NCBI RefSeq assembly: GCF_000002995.4 | Contig: NW_025062478.1 | Coordinates: 11,094,001 to 11,158,000 of the forward strand | DNA from: Brugia malayi | Lineage: Eukaryota > Nematoda > Chromadorea > Rhabditida > Onchocercidae | DNA length: 64,000 nucleotides | Direction: 5' to 3' | Shown here: piece by piece, positions 11,437 to 25,502 of the stretch | Layout of the letters: each line of letters begins with the position of its first letter | Numbering within the stretch: the first letter of the stretch is position 1 | Program-made: the position numbers and the translations under genes | Notes under the pieces: generated by a model | Databases searched by the model: none | What the model was told of the DNA's origin: nothing | Seen by the model: only the letters and a program-made list of their open reading frames with translations

Positions 11437-12624
11437 TGAATAAGATCTGAAATGAGTTACCAAATGTAAGATTCTATAATGCATATTGCTAAAAAATTAA
11501 TTTAAATCAAAAAATTTGATTTAAACTAAATTTGAGAATATTTTAATCAACAAAGTCTCTATTTGATGCCACATTATTTCTACGTAAACATTTAACTTTA
11601 TTGAAAATGACGATTTAAATACTTTGTTTTTGGAGCTTTATGAAATACAATTGGTCTGTTAAATAATAAACTTAAAATGTTGCTTAACACATCTTTACAA
11701 CATTTCATGAAGTTCAACACTTTAGTTCATGGAAAATTATAAAGCGAATATTTCAGTTAATACCATTTTTTGCTACATAAAGATTTAAATAGTAAAAAAA
11801 ATAAGTTTTATTGCTTGTCGGATAATCAGATTATTATGCAATCATTAGGTGATAAATTTATCATTATCTATATTAAGCAGAAAATAAAATACTGAAGCAT
11901 TAGACAAAAATTATTGATGCTAAAGTATTTTGGATAGAAAAATGAAATGATATATGTACTGCATAATATGTTATTATTTTCTCAACATTTTTTAAGGCCT
12001 TTTATAGAGAATCGACAAACCGGAAACCGAATATGAAGAAGAAATTTGCAATTATTTCATGGAATATTTATGGGCCAAAAAAGGAAAAGAATTATATAAA
12101 AGGAAGGTTTGAGCAGCAATTAAGTATCAAAACAGTTCCACCTTGTAAACTTTTCTATTTTTTTTTTTTTTAATTTCATATAAATGATTCATAAACAGAG
12201 AATTCTCATAGTAACCTCAAAAATTTATGTCTACGATTAATAGTGACATAAAAGAAAATAATTATGTAATGAAATTTTCATTTCTTTTCATGAATTTTTT
12301 CTGTCTAAATCAAATTGCTTATGCCTGCAAAAAGTCATTCTAGAAATTGTAAACTGCTTCTTTTCTGAATTGATACCTGAGTTTTGCTTGTCAGGTGTAA
12401 GTTATTATTATTTAAGTATTTCATGAATCTGATAAATAATCATAAAAACAAGGAATTAGAAAGGAAGAAAATAAATTCCCTGCTCAATTTCGGCTTGTTA
12501 GATGGATGAAAAAACCGGATTAGATTCAGAGGTTAGCTAAACTTTAATTAACGAATGCATTATTGACCGGATCGGTGATTATTCCATAGTAAAATAAGTA
12601 AATTATTTAAATATTTTTAGAAAA
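11437..12624. other. Shared upstream region of the divergent GRL genes
   Basis: About 1.2 kb between two divergent starts; no exon seen. Both starts lie a few bases after a splice-acceptor-like sequence, so the true promoters lie further inside this interval and could share elements. Confidence 0.5.
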
Positions 12625-13584
12625 ATGTTCAATTATTTATTTCTGTTGTCCACTACCCAATTTGTATTATTTGGCCTGTTGAGAGCAAGTTGCAATTGCC
12701 CATCGTGCCCGTCACCTCAACCATGTTCTTCTTGCCCACCACCAGTCATCTGCCAACCCAAAATCTGCCCGCCAGTACCAGTTTGCCCTATTCTCTTACC
12801 TCAATCGTGCCCTGTATGCATTGTAAGTTATTTTACCAACATTTTTTTCAGTTTATTTCACTCTAAATATTGCAAAATTGCTAAATAAATTTTTGCATAA
12901 AATTTTTTAACTTTTCGTTGATTTTTTCTCTATTTCAATTTATTAAAATTAAATTGTTTCATATTTTACAAACATTTATAACAAGTTCTGTAGCAGAATT
13001 TATTTATTAAATTTAGAAACCAACTATAAAAACAGTACCAATCCCAGTTGTAAAACCAATTTACAAAATAATTAATAAGCCAATTATTCTGAATGAATGT
13101 TGCAAAACATGTGGCAAACAATGTATTAAGCGGATGAAACGAAATATTTCAAATGATACAATTATTACAGTAAATTCTGTATGCAACAATAAAATACTCG
13201 GCGAAATTATTTCTAAGGTTTGAACATTTTTAAGCAATTTTAAATAAGAAAATTTTTACGTTACTATTTGCAATTTTCCATAAATAATTATTGCAGATAA
13301 CTTAACTATTATTATTTTCAGAATATTGCTATCACCAAGTAAATAAATGCTAATTCAGTGAATTAAATTTTTAAATGTAAATTAATTTTTTTTTTTTTTT
13401 TTTACAGATGATGACATCGAATCTAATAGTGTCACAAAAGCTAATCATGAAAAAAGTGACAAAATTACTGGGTGAATACAATATCTTTTGTAGCACTGGT
13501 GATCTTACTTACAGTGCATATACCGTTGATTTCTGCCAGGTGAACAAAGCTGGCATAGTTTGTTATGCTTTTAAAAATTTGTGA
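12625..13584 (+). CDS. Ground-like (GRL) secreted protein 2
   Basis: Exons 12625-12822, 13017-13217 and 13408-13584 join in phase 0 to 191 residues. The ATG follows a TTTTTAG acceptor by a few bases. A signal peptide (YLFLLSTTQFVLFGLLRA) leads into a Cys/Pro-rich segment with CPSC, CPPP and CPVC, then a basic linker and the ground-like domain: VCNNKIL, intron, FCSTGDLTYSA, DFCQ and CYAF before the stop. It matches GRL protein 1 in domain order, in all three coding blocks and in the position of the second intron, but is diverged in sequence. AATAAA at 13696 and 13786 could end the transcript. Confidence 0.88.
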
Positions 13585-16160
13585 TACTTCAGAAACAGCA
13601 GAGGAAAGCGCAAATATTTCAGAATTTTTAAACTCTGTAAAATATGCATGAAAGATTTTCTCATTGTTTCACACTTTTAATCAGTATCCCTTCCAAATAA
13701 AACTATGAATTTTCATTGTCATTTAAATTTTCTTTTGTATTCTATCATACTGCCACTGTAAAATTTTAATTTTAATACTTTTTGCAATAAAAATGTCACT
13801 CGTTTTTGTCAATGTCATTGATTTTCAAATCATTACTTCAAGCTTTGCATGTTTTAGCAAATTTTTTTTATGCCATATGCAAGCACTGTATGTGCATTTT
13901 GAAATGATTTATCTATTTTTCTCTGTCGAAAAATCTTTCTTCATTTTTTGGTATTTTCAAATAGCAATAAATGATTAATGAAAAATACATAAGCAGAAAG
14001 AAAAAAAAAAAAGATTCATCAAAATTCGAATCAATCATTTCAGGCAAGACAAAATTTGTTTTATTTTTTTTTTTTTTGCTAATTAAGAAATAAATAATTA
14101 AGTAGGCGAATATATAGTTTTTTGAACGGAATAATGAAAAGGAAAAAGGAAACAAAAAAGTTAAAAAAAAGAACTGCTATCCGATCAAAATTCTCTTTTA
14201 TATTCCGGTTAGAGCACTTAAGATTGATTAATCATAATTTATTACTAATTACTTCTTAGGTGCATGTTGTATGCCATCACTATAACATGTAAATATAAAT
14301 TAAACTTAATTTTTCATTCAAAGAATTGTTTCTCTGAAAGGATGCATAAATCAATTCATTTCTATTTTTTGAAATGAAATTGACATAGTGGAATTTTGAA
14401 ATTCTAATTGAAAACGAGTTCATCAAATATCAAATTTCAAATGCAAGAGAAAAGTTCAAATACGAAAATTTCTTTTTGTTCTTATTACTTATTTCAAAAT
14501 TTCGTATAACAAATTGTACTGGCTAAAAGCGATAAATTTATGGGAAGTAAAAGAGCTGTGAAAGTAGAAAAACTCCAAAAAACAACATAAAAATTTTCAT
14601 TCAAAATTATGACAAATTGTAGAATTGAAGTTACTTCATTTTGTAAAAAATTAAAACAATTTTCTAAGAATATAAATTTAAAAAATGAAATTAGAAACAG
14701 AAAATGTTCATATTTGCTTTCCAATAGTGAATATTTTTGTCTTTTGCAGCAATTTTAAAAAAAATTTGAAAAAAGGAAATTATAAGATTTCACTTCAATT
14801 TTCTTTATTTTTATTTTTAATTAATTAATGTTTTTTTTTTTTAACAGCTCAGTATTTTTATTTGCGAAACACAAAAATGTAACAGCTAATTGCGCTTCGA
14901 GAGTAATGCGGATGATATGAGTAAACGTACAAATAACGTTGAAGAAAATTCTAAAATCACGTAAAAAAACATAAATTTTAAAAAAAAAAAGTGAAATTTC
15001 ACTTAGATTTGGCTTGCAACTTACAAAATGAGTAATTCATCATTATTTGATAAAAATCATTATTGAATTATCAATAATTAATATCAAAGTAAATAAAAAC
15101 AAAGTAAATAAAATCAGAAAAAATTCTATTTTACGAATTGATACTTATATTATCTATATTTGATTTCAAATTAACACTTGCACGGTAATATTAATTATTA
15201 ATCGTCGTTCTTGCTAGAACTGATATTGTTGGTTGTCGTATCGTTAACTTTCACAAAATTACATCTCTAAAAAGTGAGCTATTTTTTACTGCAAGTAATT
15301 GACATGAATTATCTAAAAGAAAGAACAGAAGGAAATAAATTGTCACTTATCAAACCAATAACTCAGGAAAGTATTAAAAAACGATAATTTAATCAGCTAG
15401 AATTATTTAAAGTTAACTAATCATTTCAACTATCATTTCTTGTCTTCCATTTGTATTTTCAATCAAAAAATTTCAATACATACGTTTGAATTTGTCTGGT
15501 TTGTTTCGTTACAATTCGTTTCATCACTATTAATTGAACCTTAACATTTATAATTTTAAAAGAATTTAAAAGCAAGACTGGCAAATTTTATTTCTTAATG
15601 ATTAACAATTGAAGAAGAGATAACAATAAGTTCCTAATACATTAATAACTCTAGCTACACCATTAAGCATTTGTCCCACATTAACGGCAACGAAATAATT
15701 AGAATTTACTTTTTTCAACTTTTTTGCTTTCCCTTATACTTCATGTTAAGATTTTCCACCTATTTGCTACAATGTAACATATCTTATATACTACTACTCG
15801 TTTCACTCTACAAGATAGAACTTATAGGTATGATTTCGAAGCTTTTTTTTAATCTTTAAAATCGATATGAAAGGACCTACAATTTTATCTAATAGTAATG
15901 ATCGATACATTTCACCTTTCGACTCTAACATCGACGATTATTTATTGAAATAGTTATGTCTTTGATCTATCTATCATAAAAAAATATCATTTTGTTTAGA
16001 CATATTAAGTATTCTCGTGATATGACCTATAACTATTACTTCTTATACGATTTAAAGACTGTAATTAATAAATAATAAACTCTGCACAAAGATAATATTT
16101 TTTGTACAGCGATTAGTTTTACAATTTGTCATAGATTTCAAAATTAATCAATTAATCATT
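13585..16160. other. Intergenic, convergent 3' ends
   Basis: Very AT-rich spacer between the converging GRL 2 and Kunitz genes. No supported exon. A last small exon of the Kunitz gene could be hidden here, because its final recognised exon contains a strong GTAAGT donor. Confidence 0.45.
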
Positions 16161-19100
16161 CTATTTTAAGGCATAATTTGCTTTTCTATGAACAAGCAAA
16201 AACTTACCACTATCAAAATATCGAATAACATTTGATTCATCATTTAAACATTTGACGACACATTCTTGAATTGTCAAAAAATTATTTTCATTTCCACCCA
16301 TTCCGGAATAAATGAATGGTATGCATTGCCGGAGAGCAGCATTGTAATACACACGTTTCTCTTGTCCGATTCCATGACCAATTTGTACCGGAATGCTGCA
16401 TGGTGACATGAATGCTATAAATTTGTTCAATTTAGCAATGATTCTAACTGATATCTTTTCTTTTATTTAACAATATTTTTTGACGGATCAGTTTTGTAAC
16501 GATGTAATGAGCATGAAAATAAAAGATGCTACATTAACCTTTAACCTTATCTTGATTATCTCTTGCTAATTTTTGTAAATACTTCGGCATAAATTAATGG
16601 AAAATTTTTCATGATATTTAATAAAGTTGAATGCTCACTTGTGACTTTGCAACATACAGTTGTTGATATGTCAGCTCCAATGTGACAAAAATAATTTGCA
16701 GGACACGGATTGGTGACAGAACAATGTATGATTACTTCCCTTTCATCCTGATATGGCATTCCTGTTGGACAGATAGCCGATAAATTTGACAGTGGTAACA
16801 ATGATAATGGTGATACTACCATAACAGGTTCACCTTCTGCAAATTGTTGAAATTAATTTAATTCAAATAAATTTAAAACCAATAAAATGTGATATATGAA
16901 ATTTTCTTGCAGTTTAATTATAAATTTGTACTTTTTGAAAGATTGTTTCTACTATTTCAATATGCCAAATAAAATATTAATTACTAATTTCTTTTCATAA
17001 TTATACTAATTTTTTTCTATAGCTGAAATAAAACTGAAACAGGTATAATCAAATTAAATTATAACATTAACATTAATTAAATATAGTACTAATATGGCTA
17101 ATATTCACACCTGGACAATGTTTAGCACAGTCGGCTCTTGTTAAGAAATTGTTTTGATTACCACCAATACCAGCATATTGAAATGGCTTACAAGAGCCAG
17201 AAATACGATCATAGAACCAACGAGTGTATGGTCCCTTATCAGTGGCAATTCCTTGAGATAGTGGTAACTGACAAGGATCCGAAGCTAAATACAATTCCTG
17301 ATTACAAGTTTAACTTTCACAGACGATGAAGAAACTCTTTTCATAAGTGATATTAAATAATTTGAAATTAGCATAAGGCATTCTACCTCCTGGACAGCAC
17401 ACTGTAGTATCAGCATCACCACCTACATGACACCAATATGTTGGTGGACAGTAATATGCGTTTTGAATATTACATTTTGCTAACGCTAGCAAATTATTCG
17501 AACTTGCTATGGTACTTTCGAACGGACATGGATTTCGAAGAACTGAAATTTTATTAAATTTTTAAAAGTTCTTTTATAAATTCGATTTTCAAAATTAAAA
17601 GTTGCAATTTCAAATGCTTTCTTTGCTTTCAATTTCTAGTAGTAGGATAATTGTGAATATATTTACCTGGACATTTTTGCGTGCAAGCTTCAGCTGTTAA
17701 AAAATTATTTTCATTACCACCAAGACCAGTATACATAAAATGAAGGCACTGCCGAGAATTTTGATCAAAAAACCATCTGAAAGATTGATTGAAGTAGTAA
17801 TGAAATTTTAAATTAAAAAATTTAATTTCATTATGAAAAAAAAAAAAAAATTGACTTCAATACACCGATCGCTGAATGAAATAATATGATTTAGTGAAAA
17901 AAAAAGTGAAAGGAACCTGCTAAGTGAAGCATTTCCGGTTCCGACAGCTAATGGTGATAAGCAGGGTTGACCAAACGATGGACAGCAAACTGATGTCTCA
18001 GGTGTCGCACCAATGTTACAGAAATAGGATGTTGGACATTGGGGATGTAATGCGGTACATTGCAAAATATTACCATCTATGGATTGGGCTGGATCACCCA
18101 TTGAACATGGATTCCTGAAAGATTTTCTCATTTTGAAAGAAAAATTTTTAATTTAAAAGATCAAAAAAAAGGGAAAGAATTATTTGAGTAGAATAAAAAT
18201 ATGGACTAAAAAACTATGCTGAAGTAGAAAATATTCACGCAACAAAATAAATGAAAAAGTTTAAAATTTTGGTTTATAATTATTTTTAGTATAATTTAAT
18301 ATAAAAACGAAAAGTTACGCTAATTCGGGACATTTCTCCTGACATTCCTTTAATGTTTGAAAATTATTCTGATTACCACCATAACCTGAATAGGTAAATG
18401 TAGCGCATTGATGTAAACGACGATCAAAGTACCAGCGTGGAATTGCTACACTTCCGGAACCTTCCGCAAGCGGCAAAACGCATGCATTTTGAGCTAAAAT
18501 TTGTTAAAATAAGATAATGCGACAAAAATTTAACAATTAAACTAATCTTCCGAAATTCATGCTTAAAAATTAATAAAGTAGTTCCATTATTCTAAAGCTT
18601 CTAACATCACAATTCAAGAAATTTAAAAAAAATCTCGAGAATAAAAAACAAACCACCAGGACAACACAAAGAGGCAGCGATATCAGCACCTACATGGCAC
18701 CAGTAGCCAACCGGACAAATATTAGGTCCACTAGTTGAACAGATTAGATATCGTCCATCACTTCCTGCTGCTGGTTCACCGTCTGCACATGGATTTGAAA
18801 TTACTGAAACTTTTCAAAATACTCAAATTTTATAGTATGAAAATGCAATTGATAATCTGCTAAATAATGGAAGGAAATATTTTTCATTTTCAATATTATT
18901 GTAATACAAACAAAGTATTAACAACTGCATGAAATAAATCGCAGAAATTTGTAAAATTACTTTTTAAATGGGAGAATTTTAATTTCAATCCAGCAATACA
19001 AACCAGGACATGTTGCTTCACAACTTGCTCGTGACAGGAAATTATTTTCATTTCCACCCAAACCGGTATAAATAAATGGTAAACACTGTTTGGTTAACGA

Positions 19101-19263
19101 TACAAATGCATAACGGTTCAACTGTGCTTGACCAGTTCCCGGTACACTCGGTTCATTGCAAATATCATTGGATTTTCCTGGACAACAAACCGTTGTCTCC
19201 TCTGTGTCACCAATATGACAGAAGTAGCCCGTGTTACATACGCTGTAAAAATTGTTGTTAATG

Positions 19264-19321
<58 letters not shown>

Positions 19322-22300
19322 AAGATGTAATTTTTAAATTCAAAATTTATGTTTTGCACAAGATTGACATTTTGTACAAAATTTTTCTTAAATTTTAAAG
19401 TAATTTTTGGAGTACCAGATAAGACTTATTGTAAGGAATTATGGTAATAATTGTAGGTTGCAGATAACCAACCTAGCATCGGTAGCACTGCACATAACTG
19501 GATTCTGGTGTTCATCTGTTTGTGGTGGTCCAAGTCCACATGGATTTGGCAGTACTAAAAAATGTAAACTTTTTTTCAACATTCAAAAACATAACTGCGT
19601 ATAGTGCAATTCAAATCTTTATCAAAACACATCCATTCATGAATTTCATGTCACGTGCGTCACAAATGCGTAATATAATTAGATATTACACGGATCCAGG
19701 AATCAACAGATGATCACAGAATTCAAATTGGAAGACGTTTCATAAATAATTATTATTACCTGGACAACGTCCTTCGCAATCTCGTAACGTCAGAAAATTA
19801 TTCTCGTTTCCCCCAAGACCAGAGTACTGGAATTGCTGACAGGTATGCGTTGCTGAATCATAATAGAATCGTACCAATAATGCATCACCGCTTCCTACTT
19901 CTAGTTCCTGCTCGCATGGTATCCCATTAGCAGGACAGCAAACCTGAATTATGGTTGACAGGTATAATCATTAGCATCGCCCTCCCTCCAACTCATCTTA
20001 ACCGTTTCTGTATTTATAGAAGCATCAAATTAAAACGGTCCATGGATTTAGTTAAAACAGTAAGTATTTCTACAAGGTAGCGCACCGAATTCTCCAGCGA
20101 TGCACCAATGTGACACCAATAAGTTGTTGGACATATCAACGGTCCAGTAGCGCCGCAGCGTGTAATTTGCCCATTTAGACCGATATGAGGACGTCCAGTA
20201 GAGCAGGGATTTCTAAAATTGGTTAGGGAGAATTTTATCTTTTTCTTGGTTTATCATTCTATTTTTTGAAATTTAATTTGAAAACTATTTGTATTTCATT
20301 TCTTTCCAACATTCTATCATATACCAGCTTGGGTATATATACACAATTGTTATAATTTTTCATCCTTGAAAAAAGAAATTTTGGCTTCTCATTTATCATC
20401 AGCATAATTAATTAAAAATGTCAAATTGTTATTATTAATAGTAATTAATAATAATTTTATATTGTCACTGTTAATGATAATAATAGCAAATATTATTGAT
20501 AGTGATAATGAATTATCTTTCATAAGTATTGTCCATACTTAGTTTATGGCTAAACTTGCAAATCTGAACCAGAATATAATCCCACCTAAATTCAGGACAT
20601 GCTTTAATGCAATCTTCACGTGTTCGAAAATTATTTGAATTACCACCTTGACCACTATAAACAAAATTCACGCAAATTTGTGATTGTGTATTGTAATACC
20701 AACGATTCAAGACTGCATTTCCATTTCCACTGGATACTGGCATACGACAAGGATCACCAACTGAATGACATTTCCACAATAAGTTTCAGTCCATAAATTA
20801 ATAAATTATTTGAAAGAAATAAATTTGCTCTGAATTTGGCGTAATAATTTGGAGAAAACAAGTAGTAAATTTTGAAAATTAATCTTACTTGCAGGACAAC
20901 AAACTGTTGTTGAGGATGTCGCACCAATGTGACAATAGTAACCGATACTACACTTACTGGTAGTGGTGGTGTCACTGTCACATAGTATTGGGTTACCTTC
21001 TGGACCCATAGCTGGCAGGCCATTTTCACAAGGATTCTCTAATATCGGGCATGTTTCTTCACAATCCGTCTTTGACAAGAAATTATTCTAAAATTGATAG
21101 GAAAAATAAATAGAACATTCTTGCATCAGATCTACACATATTATACACAAAAGAAGAAGGAAAAAAAAAAAAAAAAAAAAAACGAAATATAAGGATAAGT
21201 ACTTAATTTTAAATAAATTTTCAGAAATATCAAATTAAATTTGTGCGAATGGATAATTTATTTTTGAGACTCTATAAATATTCCAATAATTAAACAAAAC
21301 ATCATTTGTTGAAGTAAACTAAAGATGTTAGAACTACCGAAATGTACGTTTGCTACAAAAGCAAATCTACGAAAGTAAATGGATTTTAAAAGAAACAAAC
21401 CTGATTTCCACCTTTTCCAGAATAAATAAACTTTTCACACGTTCTTGCTATACTGTTAAAATAGTATCGAGTAAGCTTTGCTTTACCTCTGCCCTCTAGC
21501 ATAGGCTGAAAGCATGCTAAAGGTATAATTCCGACCATATCATTTTGTTCTACCAAATCAGTTCCTGTGTCTAGAGCTGCACCATTCAAATTTCGCATAA
21601 AATTCATCGATACCAAACTTCTTAGCGGTCTTAGTGGATTTGTAATTGGTAGTGCATTTACATTTGCTACTGAAAATTTAAGGAAAATCAATGAATAGTT
21701 AAATATGCTAGAATTTAAAATATAATTTAGCATTAATAAATTGATTTTATAACGTTATGAAGATAAAACTATTATAAAATTTCAAGTGGTACCAATTTCA
21801 ATTAATTTTACCAATTATTTATAAATGTTTTATCGGTTATTCAGAATTTTAGACATTTATTATGCTCTCTTTGAATATTTAAAAGCTAACCGATGAATCA
21901 TTTATTTGCAGGCACTACATACCTTATAATGGCTTTAAGAATTTTCCTATAAAATTTAAATAATTTACAAGATGGGCAACAGACTGATGTTTGTCGTCGA
22001 TCTCCTATGTGACACCAATAATTAGGAGGACATAAAGGATTAATAGATGAGCAAAATGCAACATTTCCATCATTTCTGTCAACGTATGGCAATCCAAGAG
22101 GACAAGGATTGTCATACTCTGTAAGTAATTTATCATAATAATGATTTTATGCAGTTGAAAATTTCAGATATGACATAGATAAAACTGATTTTTACTTTCT
22201 GAATTTTTATGACAAAATCAAATCCGATTTTTTGATAAAATAATTATGTCAGTTATTTCTGAATTATTGAGATACCTAGACTAGACTTTGTTATTATTAT

Positions 22301-25300
22301 AAAAATTTTAATCTAAAAATTTTTAGTCGCTCTAATTTTAAAACATTTTTACCAGGACAAGCCATCCGGCATTCCTGAATTGTTTCAAAGCTATTATCAT
22401 TGCCACCGAATCCCGAATATATAAATGGTCGACATAGTGATGCTTCTGTATCGAAGTAGTATCGTGGCAAACTGTATGTACCGGTTCCAGGTGCAAGCGG
22501 TTGCAAACAACGATTTCCTCCTCAAATTTAAACAAATAAATTTGCATCTTTAAAATGTAATATGTTCTGCTCTGTGAATTTCTAATTTCAGTTTCTCGAA
22601 ATCGATCAATAATTCATACCTTTTGGCTTAAAAAATTTGAAACTTACGAATTGTTTCCATCGCTGTATTTGACACTAAATTTTGTACCCCAGTATTGAAT
22701 TCGTTTGACATTCTAGCACCTCCAAATGCAGTCCCAACTGATGAATCAGTAGAGATACCGGTGCTAACCGGATTACCACCAGGAAATATCGGAATACCAG
22801 AACTAATTGATTCAGATATTACAGGACTTTTTGGAATACCAGAATAAAAGTTAGCGAATGGATTTGCTCCACTAAAATCAGGTGCTTCAATCCTGGCACC
22901 AAACTGACTGGCAAAAGTACTTGGTTGTGATGCATTACCGAAACCTGACTTAATATCAGTGGCTGTACCTGACATATATCCGAGGTATTCACCGGAAAGA
23001 ATAGGTTTGGCATTGAAATAACTGATAGAGCTGATCGGTGAGATACCACTAATAGCCGCCATCTCAGCGGTATCAGTCGAATCAACAATTCTGCTTCTGT
23101 CAAAGGTGGATGAACTACCACTGCCACTCGTAAACTCGTTATAGATGCTACCATAAGCAGAGTTAATGTTTGCCGTAGGATTCAGTATCATATTTTTGCC
23201 ATTGATAAGCATACTTTGATCAGTTCCCGGACAACAGGCTGTTTTTGTCAAATCATCCAAAACTCGGCAATAAAATCCTTTTGGGCATGAATGGACATTT
23301 TCTGGTGTGCATCTAAAGCTTTTGAAATTTCATTAAATTGGAACAGATTTAAGAAAGAAAACGATAATCAAAGTGATAAGCTTATCAATTTATCATATTT
23401 ACGATATCAGCCATGAATATGCATACTGTTCATGTGCATTTGTCTGCATTTGTGGTTCGCCATTTCCACATGGATTTGTAGCGCCGCAACTTTGCTGACA
23501 TGTTCGAAATGTCAAAAAATTATTCTGATTCCCCTAGAAAGTAAAATAAAACTTATAAAGGAGAAGAAAATAATAGAATTTCTCCATATTTGTATTTAAA
23601 CTAATAATAATAATAATAATCTGAAATTAATTATGATGGTTTTCTTTTGTGCTTTTGAAGCCAATAATAATTATTATTATTATTAATAATTAATAATAAT
23701 AATAATAAATACATATTTTTATCCAACCATTTTTCATTTTCAGACTTTTTTTTTTGCATTTGCTATATGTGTAAATGATTTCATACCTTGAAACCATTAA
23801 AAACAAACGTTTTGCAGAAATTATCACTGGCATCATAGTACCAACGCCTTAAACCGGTTAAACCAATTCCGGATTCTTGCGTTTGTTTGCATGGATTGTC
23901 AGCTTCAAATGGTAAAAAAAAAAAAAAAAAAATGAACGTTACAAATAAATTTAAGAAAAAATAAGATCATTTTGAAATTATAGACATTCGTTATTTAATA
24001 CTTTTTTTTCTTGGAAATTTATAGTATTGTAAAGACTAATTTTGACAAAATTTTCAAATTTAAAACATATACTTTAAAAAAAAATTGTTTTTTAATTTCA
24101 AATAAAATATACTTAAAAATTGCTTTTTAATTTCAATTAAAAATTGAAATTGAAGTAAAGGAATATACCAATTATTGGACAACAGAATGTTTCTTGTGGT
24201 CCAGAACCAATTTGGCAAAATGTTCCACGAGGACACAGAAATGAATCAGACGGAGAGCAGTATTGCAATTGAAATCCAGTTGGCAGTGACCGGAGACAAG
24301 GATCAGTGATAGCTCCACTGATAATATCAACGATTCCATCAACTTTCGACTTTGCTGGAATCGAATTGGTTTCATCGCTTCCAGACATCTAAATTTATAT
24401 ATAAATATTCCCTATAGATAATGTGTGCTACACTAATGTAATAAATTTACTTTCGGTGTTATTTACTGTCAACACAATTTCGCAAAGGCTAAAGGTCAAA
24501 AGCTAAACAACCAATTTTAGGTGTAATATTTCTATGTACAACTAAAATAATAGACTTCAAAGAACTAAATTTTTTTTTTTCTGTAAAACTCATAATATAG
24601 TTATAAGTTATATGAAATAAAAAAAAAAACTTTTTGTTAAAGGATTTCACATTGCAATCATCGGAAGTAGTTTATTAAAAATTAAAAACTTATCATTTGA
24701 GAAGAGAGATTTTGAGTGTTCAAATTTTCACCGAAAGGCTTATTATATTGATTGGCATTGTTAGTTGTTGACATTAGTTCTGAAAATCAAATAAAATTGG
24801 TTCTACCTAAAATTAAGATAGAAGTTCCTCAAATCATATTATTAAGTATAAACCTGATGCAAGCACCATTTTTTGTGGAATATAACAAATTACAATATAA
24901 TATTATTTGACCTATCAATTTAAATACTAGATTTGTGATTATTTTATAGGAATTAATTTGGTAGTTATCGACGATAAAAGATCTGAATGATAATTTAATT
25001 CAAAATGTCTTATAATACCAATGAATATAGAAATAGTACTAATTTTTACTTGCTGCTTGTGAATAAGAATGAGAAATTTTTGAAGAAATTTTAGAGATAT
25101 TTCAGAGGGTAAAATTCTCTTGCAACTTTATTAGAACTTTCTTTCCTTATCTCAATTTATCAGAATACTGCTCTACTTCATAATTCTTGATTCAATTAGA
25201 ACTTCTTGTTCAAGTCGGTTACACAACTAATTTCAAAATACCTAGCAAACCTTTAACTTCTTCAACAAGAACCAAGTGCTGTGGAAGAACTGTTGTTAAA

Positions 25301-25453
25301 GATTGCAATTGTTTGAACTTTTCAAAATTAAATGTTGATTCTGTTGATAATGTGGACATTTCCTTTGTTGTAATTTGAGTAGTAACGAATGGCGATGGCG
25401 AGACAGTTGTAGTTGCAAGCGACCCTGATCATCGAGACTTTGTTAGATATTAA

Positions 25454-25502
<49 letters not shown>

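Noticed and set aside
13793..15859. Several Phe/Lys-rich open frames in 13.8-15.9 kb
   Set aside because: Composition is that of random AT-rich DNA; no splice-linked or homologous exon.
19128..19337. Plus-strand frame with a poly-Asn run
   Set aside because: It is the AAT microsatellite plus the antisense of a lustrin/Kunitz exon.
25187..25378. Plus-strand frame with several cysteines
   Set aside because: Antisense of the Ser/Thr-rich linker exon 25242-25424, whose splice borders and phase fit the minus-strand gene.
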